A stretch of DNA of 64,000 bases from Ferrovibrio sp. (GTDB taxonomy: Bacteria > Pseudomonadota > Alphaproteobacteria > Ferrovibrionales > Ferrovibrionaceae): positions 186,001-250,000 of the forward strand of contig JAGOQS010000003.1 in NCBI GenBank assembly GCA_017991315.1, in the 5' to 3' direction. Positions within the stretch are counted from its first letter, which is position 1, and each line of letters begins with the position of its first letter. Below, one piece after another: positions 15,764 through 23,594 of the stretch. The notes beneath the pieces are model-generated. The model was given only the letters and a program-made list of their open reading frames with translations, ran no database searches and was not told the origin of the DNA. The translations under genes were made by a program, and so were the position numbers.

Positions 15764-17875
15764 ATGGCCACGCAAAGCAACAGTTTCGCCGAGAAGGGGT
15801 ATGGCAGTCCGCAGATCGACTCCCTGGTCTGGGGTGCCGGTTGGCAGAATGCTGCCAGCAATCCCATCGGCTATTATTTTTCCGCCGACGCGGTGAGTGC
15901 GGCAGACAGTCCCATTGGCGGCTTTACCGGGCAGCCGTGGACGACCGGTCTGATCGCGGCGTTTGAGTCAGCGATCGGGCAATTCGAAGCGGTGGCGAAT
16001 GTAAAATTCGTCGAAGTGACCGATGCCGCCAGTGCCGATATGGTGTGGCACCTGGCGCCCGGCAGCAATTTCCAGCCGAATGTGCTGGGCCAGCATGATG
16101 TGCCGGATGGGTCGCAAAGCCAGACCCATGGCTATTTCAACATCGACGCCCCTGCCTTCCAGACACTGACGCCCGGTTCGGTCGGCAATCTGGTGATCAT
16201 CCATGAACTGGGCCACGGCATGGGCCTGGCGCATCCGCATGATGGCGGCGGCAATCCCGGCGCCACGCTGTTCCCGGGGGTGACATCCTCGGCATCGCTT
16301 GGCACCTATGCGCTGAACCAGGGCGTCTACACCACGATGAGCTACAATAATGGGCTCAACACCACGCCGCCCACCACCAGCTCGTTTGGTGCCCAGGGCA
16401 CCCTGATGGCGCTGGACATCGCCGCGCTGCAACGTATCTATGGTGCCAACACCACCACGGCCTCGGGTGACGACACCTACGCCTTGCCCACCAGCAACAC
16501 CATAGGCACCGCCTGGCAGAGCGTGTGGGATACCGGCGGCAACGATACCGTGGATGCCAGCGCCTCTACTGGCAATGTCACCATCAACCTCAATGCCGCA
16601 ACCCTATCCGGCGCCACGGCCGGCGGTTCGATCTCGCAGACCAGCGGCGTGCAGGGTGGCCTTACCATCGCCAACAAGGTGGTGATCGAAAATGCCACTG
16701 GGGGCAGCGGCAATGACACCCTGGTCGGCAATGCTGCCGCCAATGTGCTGACTGGCGGCGCCGGCAAGGACACGATGAGCGGCGGTGCCGGCAACGATAC
16801 CTATTATGTCGATAACACAGCCGACAAGGTGCTCGAGAATGTCAGCCAGGGCGCGGATACCGTCATCGCTTCCGCCAGCTACACTCTCGGCGCCAATGTG
16901 GAAAACCTGGTGCTGGTAGGGGCGGCCAACGGCACCGGCAATTCCGGCATCAATACGATTACCGGCAATGCGCTGGATAATGTGCTGAATGGCGGCGCCG
17001 GCTCGGATACGCTGATCGGTGGCCTCGGCAATGATACCTACGTCGTCGACAATGCCCAGGACCGCGCGGTGGAAGCGGCGGGCGAGGGCGACGACACCGT
17101 ATCGTCGATTGTTTCCTATACCTTGCGCGACAATATCGAGAATCTGACTCTCACCGGCGCCAACCCGATCAACGGCACCGGCAATGCTGCTGCCAATGTC
17201 ATCACCGGCAATCGCGGCAACAATACGCTGAATGGCGGTGCCGGCGCAGATACGCTGATCGGTGGCCTTGGCAACGATGTCTATGTGATCGACGATGCAG
17301 GCGATGTGGTGGTTGAACTGGCGAACCAGGGCAATGACTCGGTGCAAGCCAGCATCAGCTACGTCCTGACGGCCAATATCGAGCATCTGACGCTGACGGG
17401 CCGCGCCGCCATCGACGGCACGGGCAATAGCGCCGACAATCACCTGATCGGTAATGAGGGCGCCAATGTCCTGAGCGGCGGTGCCGGCAAGGATCGTATT
17501 CTTGGCGGTGGCGGTAACGATACGATCTCCGGCGGGGCAGGGCAGGATACGCTGACCGGCGGCGGCGGCGCCGATGTGTTCATGTTCACCAGCCTGAATG
17601 ATTCACCCTTCGCCGGTACCGCCCGCGACACCATCAGCGACCTGAATCTGCGCCACGGCGACCGGATCAACCTGTCTGCCATTGACGCCGACACGACCCA
17701 GGCGGGAGATCAGGATTTCGTCTTTATCACGGGCAAGGTGTTCACCGCGGCCGGGCAGGTGATGGTGACCAAGGGGCTGCTTACCGCCGAAGTGAATGGC
17801 GATGGGGTGGCGGATTTCGCCATCAATCTTGTCGGGGTCGTCACCCTCGCCGATGGCAGCTTCTTGATCGGCTGA
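15764..17875 (+). CDS. RTX-type serralysin-like (peptidase M10) metalloprotease
   Basis: This 703-aa protein is likely secreted by a type I system. Residues about 1-235 form the protease domain, with the zinc site HELGHGMGLAH at 147-157 and the Met-turn TTMSYN at Met192, as in metzincins of the serralysin group. From about 315 there are many calcium-binding nonapeptides of the GGxGxDx kind. They are grouped with three longer repeats of roughly 95-110 residues that each contain GNDTYxVD and ENLxLxG text. The C-terminus closes in an M10 C-terminal-like segment (ADVFMFTSLNDSPFAGTARD). No signal peptide is present, as expected for C-terminal secretion signals. No ABC exporter or inhibitor gene is adjacent. 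A TTG upstream is an alternative start. Confidence 0.88.
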   Translation: MATQSNSFAEKGYGSPQIDSLVWGAGWQNAASNPIGYYFSADAVSAADSPIGGFTGQPWTTGLIAAFESAIGQFEAVANVKFVEVTDAASADMVWHLAPGSNFQPNVLGQHDVPDGSQSQTHGYFNIDAPAFQTLTPGSVGNLVIIHELGHGMGLAHPHDGGGNPGATLFPGVTSSASLGTYALNQGVYTTMSYNNGLNTTPPTTSSFGAQGTLMALDIAALQRIYGANTTTASGDDTYALPTSNTIGTAWQSVWDTGGNDTVDASASTGNVTINLNAATLSGATAGGSISQTSGVQGGLTIANKVVIENATGGSGNDTLVGNAAANVLTGGAGKDTMSGGAGNDTYYVDNTADKVLENVSQGADTVIASASYTLGANVENLVLVGAANGTGNSGINTITGNALDNVLNGGAGSDTLIGGLGNDTYVVDNAQDRAVEAAGEGDDTVSSIVSYTLRDNIENLTLTGANPINGTGNAAANVITGNRGNNTLNGGAGADTLIGGLGNDVYVIDDAGDVVVELANQGNDSVQASISYVLTANIEHLTLTGRAAIDGTGNSADNHLIGNEGANVLSGGAGKDRILGGGGNDTISGGAGQDTLTGGGGADVFMFTSLNDSPFAGTARDTISDLNLRHGDRINLSAIDADTTQAGDQDFVFITGKVFTAAGQVMVTKGLLTAEVNGDGVADFAINLVGVVTLADGSFLIG

Positions 17876-17945
17876 GCCAGGGCGAGCTAACGGTTTGCTT
17901 GCGCCACGGCAGGCTCTAGACTGGGCTCTGGCTAAGGAATCAGGC

Positions 17946-18773
17946 ATGAGCGACGACAGCCGAGAGCGCGCCCGCGAGTGGTGGCGCACCGCGATCATTG
18001 ATATCGAGCCGGGCGTAATCCGCCCGCGCGGCTATCCTATCGAGCAGCTTATCGGCCGCGTCGGTTATGCCGAAATGCTGTGGCTGATGCTGCGTGGCGA
18101 GTTACCGGACAAGGATCAGGCGGCGCTGCTGGAGGCCGCCCTGGTGGCGGCGGTGGATCATGGGCCGCAGGCGCCCTCGATTGCCATCGCGCGCATGACG
18201 GTATCGTCTGGCAACGACCTCAACGGCGCGGTGGGGGCGGGTATCGCGGCGCTCGGCGATACCCATGGCGGCGCCGGCCAGCAATGCATGCAGCTTTATG
18301 AGGAAATCGCCGCCCGCATTGCCGGTGGCGCGCCGCTTGAAGCCTCGGTGCTGGAAGGCGTGGCGTTGTGGCAGGAGCGCTACGGCAAGCATGTGCCGGG
18401 TTTCGGCCACCGCTTCCATCCCGTCGATCCACGCAGCCCGAAGCTGCTGGCGCTGGTGGATGCCGCTGTCGCGGTCGGCACGGTTTCGGGCCGCTATGCC
18501 GCCATCGGCCGCGCCGTTGAACAGGCGCTGGCCCAGGCTAAGGCGGGCGCCAAGAAGCCGGTGCCGATGAACATAGACGGCGCCACCGCCGTGATCTTCT
18601 GCGAACTCGGCTTTCCGCCGCCGCTGGGGCGCGGCCTGTTTTTGCTCTCGCGCGGCGTCGGCATCCTCTCCCATGCCTGGGAGCAGATGAACGAAGGCAC
18701 CCGCATCAAGGGGCCGACCCCGCCGGATTTTCTCTACCAGTATACAGGACCCGCGAAGCGTGATGTGCCATGA
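17946..18773 (+). CDS. Short citrate-synthase-fold protein (citryl-CoA lyase-like)
   Basis: The protein is 275 aa, against about 430 aa for citrate synthase; it corresponds to the catalytic core. The three catalytic positions of the family can be placed: His in DTHGGAGQQ near residue 107, His in VPGFGHRFHPVDPRSPKLL near 157, and Asp in NIDGATAVIFCELGFP near 209. The closing text RGVGILSHAWEQ also fits. Proteins of this size are usually named citryl-CoA lyase, after the enzyme that splits citryl-CoA into acetyl-CoA and oxaloacetate, but the real substrate here is not known. The stop overlaps the next start by 4 bp, so it is coupled to the unknown gene at 18770. Confidence 0.8.
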   Translation: MSDDSRERAREWWRTAIIDIEPGVIRPRGYPIEQLIGRVGYAEMLWLMLRGELPDKDQAALLEAALVAAVDHGPQAPSIAIARMTVSSGNDLNGAVGAGIAALGDTHGGAGQQCMQLYEEIAARIAGGAPLEASVLEGVALWQERYGKHVPGFGHRFHPVDPRSPKLLALVDAAVAVGTVSGRYAAIGRAVEQALAQAKAGAKKPVPMNIDGATAVIFCELGFPPPLGRGLFLLSRGVGILSHAWEQMNEGTRIKGPTPPDFLYQYTGPAKRDVP

Positions 18774-19621
18774 GTGACAGTCTATTGCCGCAGCAGCCGG
18801 CGCCGGTGACGCCGGCAATGGAACAGCTTACCGCGCAGGCCATCGCGCCGGTGATTCCGGAATTGATGACGGTGCTGCTGGAATTGCGCCGCAATGCCGA
18901 TATCGAATTGCAGCCGCGTTTCCCGCATGCCAATGGCAAGCCCTATCCCTTGGGCCGTTGCGACCTGATTTCGCGCCATGTGCTGGGGCAGCTTGCCGCT
19001 CTGATGCAGCAGCAGACGCCATTGCCACCCAGCCTGCAGGCCTTGCGCGGCTTTCTCGGCGGCGGCGGCGAAGTGCGCAGCGTCTGGGGTGTGCTGCGCG
19101 GCCGCTATTTCCAGAATGCCTTCCAGGTCGGCAGCCTCTATGTCGACGTCGCCAATGACACGGTGGATCCGGCCAAGCCGCCAATCGAGGTGTTGCCCTG
19201 GGTTGAGTCCGGCATGGCCGAGGTCGAGGATTTCCAGCATTTCGCGGCGATTGCCGGCAGTTACTGGGGCGCCAGTGTTTACGCCAACACCGTGCTGCCC
19301 GGCCTGGCGCCGATCCTGCCGGCGATCACCGTGCTGCCGGGGCAGTTGCCGCGCCTGCAATCGGCCTGCGACTACATGATCGAGAAATGCCGCCGCAGCG
19401 ATTTCAAGCTCAACGATGCCTGGCTGCAGGGCGGGCCACAACCGCCGGCCGATGTGGCGGCGGCGCTGCTGGCGGCAACCCCGGAACCCTTGCGGCCACG
19501 CCAGGGCGGCCTGGAGGCCGCGCTTGCCGCCTGTGACGTGGTGCGCAACACCGGCTGGGGCCGCGACGATGCCTGGCGCGATGCGCGAGTGAAGGAATAC
19601 CTGACGATCAACGCCTATTAG
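18770..19621 (+). CDS. Conserved-looking hypothetical protein coupled to the citryl-CoA lyase-like gene
   Basis: This 283-aa protein is not recognised by me. It has no signal peptide or clear membrane helix. It is rich in aromatic residues in the middle (VWGVLRGRYFQNAFQVG, then SLYVDVANDTVDP, then SYWGASVYANTVLPG), with a charged helix near YMIEKCRRSDFKLNDAW. ATGA overlap with the upstream citrate-synthase-fold gene shows translational coupling and implies stoichiometric expression. It may be a subunit, an activating factor or the next enzyme in the pathway. Codon use is like that of its neighbours. A pair of palindromic repeats follows the stop. Confidence 0.7.
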   Translation: MSDSLLPQQPAPVTPAMEQLTAQAIAPVIPELMTVLLELRRNADIELQPRFPHANGKPYPLGRCDLISRHVLGQLAALMQQQTPLPPSLQALRGFLGGGGEVRSVWGVLRGRYFQNAFQVGSLYVDVANDTVDPAKPPIEVLPWVESGMAEVEDFQHFAAIAGSYWGASVYANTVLPGLAPILPAITVLPGQLPRLQSACDYMIEKCRRSDFKLNDAWLQGGPQPPADVAAALLAATPEPLRPRQGGLEAALAACDVVRNTGWGRDDAWRDARVKEYLTINAY

Positions 19622-19646
19622 GCGGGTAATTACTAGACACTAGAAT

Positions 19647-19676
19647 CGTCATGCGCGGACTTGATCCGCGCATCTC
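19647..19676 (+). repeat. Palindromic intergenic repeat, copy A
   Basis: This imperfect palindrome begins CGTCATGCGCGGACTTGATC and closes on CGCGCATCTC. It folds into a GC-rich hairpin with a small TTGA loop. The same pattern in opposite orientation follows 15 bases later, and two further copies lie at 42385 and 42437. Confidence 0.7.
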
Positions 19677-19691
19677 AAGCCAAATAGAGAA

Positions 19692-19720
19692 AGATGCCCG
19701 GATCAAGTCCGGGCATGACG
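19692..19720 (-). repeat. Palindromic intergenic repeat, copy B (inverted)
   Basis: On the minus strand this reads CGTCATGCCCGGACTTGATC and continues to CGGGCATCT. It matches copy A but with CCCGG in place of GCGCGG, the arms changing together so pairing is kept. It forms a doublet with copy A between the convergent genes ending at 19621 and 19742. Confidence 0.7.
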
Positions 19721-19741
19721 AAGGAGAATTGTTTAAGCGGC

Positions 19742-20866
19742 CTAGAGCGCAGCCGGCAGGGCGACGTCGAATTTTTCGGCCCACGGCACCAGGCTCGGCA
19801 GGATTTCCGGATGCAGGCGGATGCCAGCCTGCATCTGCTCGGCCTTCAGCTTCAGGCCGCGCTCGCCGGGCAGGCGCACCGGCGGATTGCCCGGCTTCAC
19901 CGGCGCAGTGCGGCAGGCCTCGGCGATGAAGCTGGTTTCGCGCAGGAAAGCTTCGCGGCCGCCGAAGGCTTCCGGGTCGATGATCTGCAGGAACACGTTG
20001 GCGCCCCAATGCGCCGGTTTGTCGGCATGGCCATAGCCGCCGAGACCGCTGGTCAGCGCTTCCACCATCAGGCCTAGCGCATAGCCCTTGTGGCCCAGAT
20101 CCATGCCACCGAGCGGCAGGATGGCGCCAGGCGGCTTGGTGAAGAAGGCAGCCGGATCGTCGGTGGCATTGCCCTGGTTGTCGACCAGCCATTGCCCGCC
20201 AAGGCGACGGCTGCCGCCATCGGCCTGGTTCAGGCGATGCAGCCGCGAGGTCATGCCGTTCGACGTCGTGGAGGCGCTGATATCCATCACCACCGGCAGC
20301 CCGTCGGTGGGCCAGCCGGCGGCAATCGGATTGGGCGTGAAGCGGCCGGCCAGCGCGCCATGCGGCGCCACCGAATTGCCGAACGGGTCGGAGGAGGCCA
20401 GCAGCAGCATCATGCCTTCGGCGGCGGCAAGCGGCGGATAGACCGCGAGGCAGCCGATATGATGCGAGCGGCGGATCACAACCGTGCATGTGCCATGTGT
20501 TCTGGCGCGGACAATGCCCTCGCGGATCGCCTCACGCAGCAGCCACAGGCCGGGCAGATAGTCGCCATTCCAGGTCAGCGCCGCCGGGCGGTCGGCCAGC
20601 ACGATTGGCTGGCCGCTGGTCTTCATGTTGCCTTTCTCGATCTCGGCGAGATAGCCGGCGAGCAATTGCAGGCCATGGGTGGAATGGCCCATGCGGTCGC
20701 CATCGAGCAGCAATTCGGCGACGCAGGCAGCCTTGTCGGCTTCCATCCCAGCTTTCAGCAGCAGGGTTTGAGCGAAACCGAGCAGGGTGGCATCGGCGAA
20801 ACGCGGCGCAGAATCCGGCGCGTGGCCGCGCCGGTCATGCTCGCGATCTAAAGGCGTACCACTCAC
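19742..20866 (-). CDS. Ldh-family (malate/L-lactate dehydrogenase type 2) oxidoreductase
   Basis: This is a 374-aa NAD(P)-dependent dehydrogenase of the family that includes malate, sulfolactate, ureidoglycolate and delta-1-piperideine reductases. Typical text: RFADATLLGFAQTLLLKAG, LLLDGDRMGHSTHGLQLL with the conserved catalytic His near residue 62, HGTCTVVIRRSHHIGCLAVY, LASSDPFGNSVAPHGA, and PLGGMDLGHKGYALGLMVEA near the end. It starts at GTG overlapping the stop of the upstream gene by 4 bp (GTGA), so it is the last gene of the CDP-sugar operon. A role reducing or oxidising a sugar-derived 2-keto/2-hydroxy acid substituent is an inference. Confidence 0.85.
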   Translation of the reverse strand: MSGTPLDREHDRRGHAPDSAPRFADATLLGFAQTLLLKAGMEADKAACVAELLLDGDRMGHSTHGLQLLAGYLAEIEKGNMKTSGQPIVLADRPAALTWNGDYLPGLWLLREAIREGIVRARTHGTCTVVIRRSHHIGCLAVYPPLAAAEGMMLLLASSDPFGNSVAPHGALAGRFTPNPIAAGWPTDGLPVVMDISASTTSNGMTSRLHRLNQADGGSRRLGGQWLVDNQGNATDDPAAFFTKPPGAILPLGGMDLGHKGYALGLMVEALTSGLGGYGHADKPAHWGANVFLQIIDPEAFGGREAFLRETSFIAEACRTAPVKPGNPPVRLPGERGLKLKAEQMQAGIRLHPEILPSLVPWAEKFDVALPAAL

Positions 20867-21354
20867 AGGGTGATGGTCTCGACCTTGGCGGTGACACCAA
20901 GCTGCGCGTAGAGCTGATGCAGCAGAATGTCGATCTGGCGGCTGTTGCGCTTGTCCAGCCAGGCATAGCCGTCATAGCCCTTGGTCGGGCCATCCGAGAC
21001 ATGGATGATGCGGCCATAGCCTTGGGCGCAAGCGGCGCCCAGCGCGATGACGTCTTCCCAGGCCTCGGCCGGCGTGGTGCCCCAATGCCAGCGCATCCAG
21101 TCGGCCAGCCACGGGAACACGCCATGCTCGAACAGCTTCGGCGTGCCGGTGAGGGCGTCCTTGTGTTCGGCGATCAGGCGCTTGCGGATCGTGGTCTGCA
21201 GCGGCAGCGGCATGTCGTACAGCGTCTGGAAACCGTAGGAACGCACCAGCAGCGGCGTCGGGTCGGCAACCGGGCTGAGCTTGCTCTCGGCGGCCAGCTT
21301 CTTGACCAGCGCCGAGGTGTCGATATGCGGCGCAGCGGAAATCGCGATGCTCAT
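20863..21354 (-). CDS. Hypothetical protein within the CDP-sugar operon
   Basis: This is a 163-aa protein of unknown family. There is no signal peptide or membrane helix. It is mostly helical by composition, with PLPLQTTIRKRLIAEHKDAL, a Trp-rich patch GVFPWLADWMRWHWG near residues 85-99, and DGYAWLDKRNSRQIDILLHQL near the end. It overlaps the upstream CmcI-like gene and the downstream Ldh-like gene by 4 bp each, so it is translated with them. Its position suggests a specific role in the modification made by its neighbours, but no activity can be assigned. Confidence 0.65.
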   Translation of the reverse strand: MSIAISAAPHIDTSALVKKLAAESKLSPVADPTPLLVRSYGFQTLYDMPLPLQTTIRKRLIAEHKDALTGTPKLFEHGVFPWLADWMRWHWGTTPAEAWEDVIALGAACAQGYGRIIHVSDGPTKGYDGYAWLDKRNSRQIDILLHQLYAQLGVTAKVETITL

Positions 21355-22211
21355 GGCTTGACCCTCCGCAGGAAGCCGTAGGGATTGAGGGTCATGATGT
21401 AGCGCTCGGCAAAGCGCATGTCGGCCTCGAAGGACTTGTTCTGCGCCAGGAAGGCATGCGCCGCCGCCTTGGGGCCTTCATTCGGCACCGGGTGGTAGCC
21501 CATCACGTCGTTGAGCGAATCCTCGAACACGTAGTAGCCGCCCACCGGCACCAGCGGGTGATAGAGCAGCGCCTCGTTCAGCACGTGGGTCTTCTCGTGA
21601 TCGGAATCGGCGATGATCAGCACCTTCTTGCCGTGGCAGCGGCGGAAGATTTCCTCGCGCGTCTTTTCGGCGGTGGAGGAGCCTTCGATATAGGAGATGC
21701 GCTTGTTGCGGATCTCCTTCACCTTCGAGAGCGTGATATCGACGCCGATCACTTCGCCATGGCCGACGAGATCGAGGATCGAGGCGTAGAAATGGCTGGC
21801 GCCACCGAACATGACGCCGAATTCCAGCACGATATCCGGCTTGGTCTCCCAGATCAGTTCCTGATAGATCCAGCAATCCATCGGCGTCTTGATCAGGTCA
21901 TGGCCGAGCCAGCGCTGCTGCAGGTCGGAGGCGCCGTAGCGATAGCCCTGATGGATATAGTAGTAGTGGTAGTAGAGGTAATCCTTCAGCGTCATATCCA
22001 GCAGCCGCTCGAAATTCGAGTGGTCGCCATACAGCTTGTTGATGGCGTGAATATGCGGGTTGGAATAGAGCAGCTTGGGATGGACGTTGTTGGCCTCGCA
22101 GAACGCCTTGCGCTGCTCAGCATCGTCGACTGCGTTGTTGGTGACAAGGTGGCGCATGTATTTCTGCGCGATGTCCTTGTCGAGGGCGGGGCCCGGCGCG
22201 GGCAATGGCAT
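21351..22211 (-). CDS. CmcI-family methyltransferase/hydroxylase-like protein
   Basis: This is a 286-aa protein. The Rossmann SAM-binding motif is visible in KPDIVLEFGVMFGGASHFYASIL near residues 128-150, then GEVIGVDITLSKVKEIRN, KVLIIADSDHEKTHVLNEALLY and GGYYVFEDSLND. These are the blocks of the cephalosporin hydroxylase/rhamnosyl O-methyltransferase (CmcI) family. In sugar clusters such proteins O-methylate a deoxyhexose; in cephamycin synthesis CmcI acts with CmcJ. The N-terminal 100 residues are unusually Tyr/His rich (YLYYHYYYIHQGYRYG). Start at the ATG complement at 22209-22211. The gap to the upstream SDR gene is 19 bp and it overlaps the downstream gene by 4 bp. Confidence 0.8.
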   Translation of the reverse strand: MPLPAPGPALDKDIAQKYMRHLVTNNAVDDAEQRKAFCEANNVHPKLLYSNPHIHAINKLYGDHSNFERLLDMTLKDYLYYHYYYIHQGYRYGASDLQQRWLGHDLIKTPMDCWIYQELIWETKPDIVLEFGVMFGGASHFYASILDLVGHGEVIGVDITLSKVKEIRNKRISYIEGSSTAEKTREEIFRRCHGKKVLIIADSDHEKTHVLNEALLYHPLVPVGGYYVFEDSLNDVMGYHPVPNEGPKAAAHAFLAQNKSFEADMRFAERYIMTLNPYGFLRRVKP

Positions 22212-22230
22212 GTGTCGTCCTCGTCGTTGA

Positions 22231-23088
22231 CTATTGAATCTGCGCAGCCAGAGCGCGAATCGTCGCGTCCAGCGTAGAGTGCGGTTCCGCGCTTGTATAG
22301 CGGGACCGATAGGCCAGCGGGGCTGGTTTGGGGCCTGCGGTCGGGCTCGGGCGCTCCACCCGGCCCTGGCCAGGACGGAGCAGGGCAATGCAATGCTCGG
22401 CAAAGGCGTAGACGGTCATGTCATCCGGTCCGATGGCATTCTGCACCCGGCAGCGGCCGGGCTCCGCAGGGCTGGCCAGGAAGGCCGCGGCCTCGGCGGC
22501 GATGGCGTCTGCGGAAACGAAATTGCGCCGTTGCTCGCCATCGCTTTTCAGCACGATCTTGCCGGTTTGCAGCAACTCGCGCGGGAAGGAGAAGGGGATC
22601 AGCGACCAGCGTTTGAAGCGGGCCGGGTCCGGCAGCAGGCCATAGACGGCGCAGGGCCGCAGGATCAGCACGTCCAGGCCGCGTTGCAGCGCCGCGCGGC
22701 GGCAAAGCTGCTCGGAGGCATAATGCGCCAGGGCATAATCGCCGAGGGGGTTCACCGGCCGCGCCTCGGTAATGTCGCCTTCCAGCGGACCATAGACATG
22801 GGCGGTGGAAATATAGACCAGCCGCTTGATGCCGGCCTTGGTTGCGGCTTCCAGCAAGCCTTGAGTGAGGCGGGTGGCGCGGAGCCAGGCGGCGGCCGGA
22901 TCGGCGGCGAATTCCTCATCGGTAACCCCGGCGGCATGCACCAGCGTGTTGCCCGTGAGGTCGGCCGAGGCGATGCTGGCGGCATCGTTCAGGTCGAGAT
23001 CGGCGCGGGTCGGGCAGGTGGCCCAGGGCAGCTTTTTCAGGATGGCGCTGCCGATCAGACCGTAAGCGCCGAGGATCTGCACGGTCAT
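22231..23088 (-). CDS. NAD-dependent epimerase/dehydratase (extended SDR), sugar nucleotide reductase-like
   Basis: This is a 285-aa extended SDR. The nucleotide-binding turn is ILGAYGLIGSAIL near residues 5-17, then NTLVHAAGVTDEEF and KRLVYISTAHVYGPLEG with the active-site Ser/Thr. The catalytic motif that is normally YxxxK reads YALAH, so histidine replaces the lysine. The substrate part includes RPCAVYGLLPDP. By position after a 4,6-dehydratase and a 3,5-epimerase it probably reduces the 4-keto group of the CDP-sugar or makes a further epimerisation. Five bases separate it from the acyltransferase gene upstream. The missing lysine leaves its catalytic competence uncertain. Confidence 0.82.
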   Translation of the reverse strand: MTVQILGAYGLIGSAILKKLPWATCPTRADLDLNDAASIASADLTGNTLVHAAGVTDEEFAADPAAAWLRATRLTQGLLEAATKAGIKRLVYISTAHVYGPLEGDITEARPVNPLGDYALAHYASEQLCRRAALQRGLDVLILRPCAVYGLLPDPARFKRWSLIPFSFPRELLQTGKIVLKSDGEQRRNFVSADAIAAEAAAFLASPAEPGRCRVQNAIGPDDMTVYAFAEHCIALLRPGQGRVERPSPTAGPKPAPLAYRSRYTSAEPHSTLDATIRALAAQIQ

Positions 23089-23093
23089 GGCGG

Positions 23094-23594
23094 TTACTCG
23101 TCGCGCCAGCGGATGAAGCGCGCCGGGGCGCCGGCCATCACGGCATAGGGCTCCACCTTGCCCTGCACCACGGAGCCGGCGGCGATCACCGCGCCCTTGC
23201 CGATATGGGCGCCATCGAGAATGGTGCAATTGGCGCCGAGCCAGACATCGTCCTCGATCACCACGCCGCCCTTGGAGGGCAGGAAACCCTGGTGCCGGAT
23301 CGGGATGTCGCGGCGGCCATAGGCATGGTTGGTCGGCACGATCATGCAGCCCGGCGCCACCAGCACATAATTGCCGAAGGTAATCCCGTTGCCGGAATAC
23401 AGGCAGCTATGCGGGTTGATGTAGCAATGCTCGCCGATGATGACGTCACCGCTGCCGCCGACCGGGCGGATAACGACGAAATCATAGATATGGGTATGGG
23501 CACCGATGACAATGCGGCTGCCGCGCGACGAGGGGATGATGCGCGCATCTGGGCTGATCTGCGCCGTCGGGTCGATCTGTAATGCTTCGCTCAT
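23094..23594 (-). CDS. Hexapeptide-repeat (left-handed beta-helix) acyltransferase
   Basis: This is a 166-aa protein built of hexapeptide turns: DPTAQISPDARI at the start, then VIIGEHCYINPHSCLYSG, FGNYVLVAPGCMIVPTNHAYG with the catalytic-type histidine in PTNHAYG, VVIEDDVWLGANCTILDGAHIGKGAVIAAGSVV, and the closing PYAVMAGAPARFIRW. This is the pattern of WbbJ/maltose-acetyltransferase-type enzymes that transfer an acetyl or similar acyl group to a sugar hydroxyl or amine. It overlaps the upstream rfbC-like gene by 4 bp. In this operon it most likely acylates the CDP-deoxysugar or its glycan. Confidence 0.88.
   Translation of the reverse strand: MSEALQIDPTAQISPDARIIPSSRGSRIVIGAHTHIYDFVVIRPVGGSGDVIIGEHCYINPHSCLYSGNGITFGNYVLVAPGCMIVPTNHAYGRRDIPIRHQGFLPSKGGVVIEDDVWLGANCTILDGAHIGKGAVIAAGSVVQGKVEPYAVMAGAPARFIRWRDE

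Noticed and set aside
16700-17540. Regular repeats that could be mistaken for a CRISPR-like or tandem-repeat array
   Set aside because: They are in frame and encode RTX calcium-binding nonapeptides and their longer units. There are no constant repeat and unique spacer pairs.
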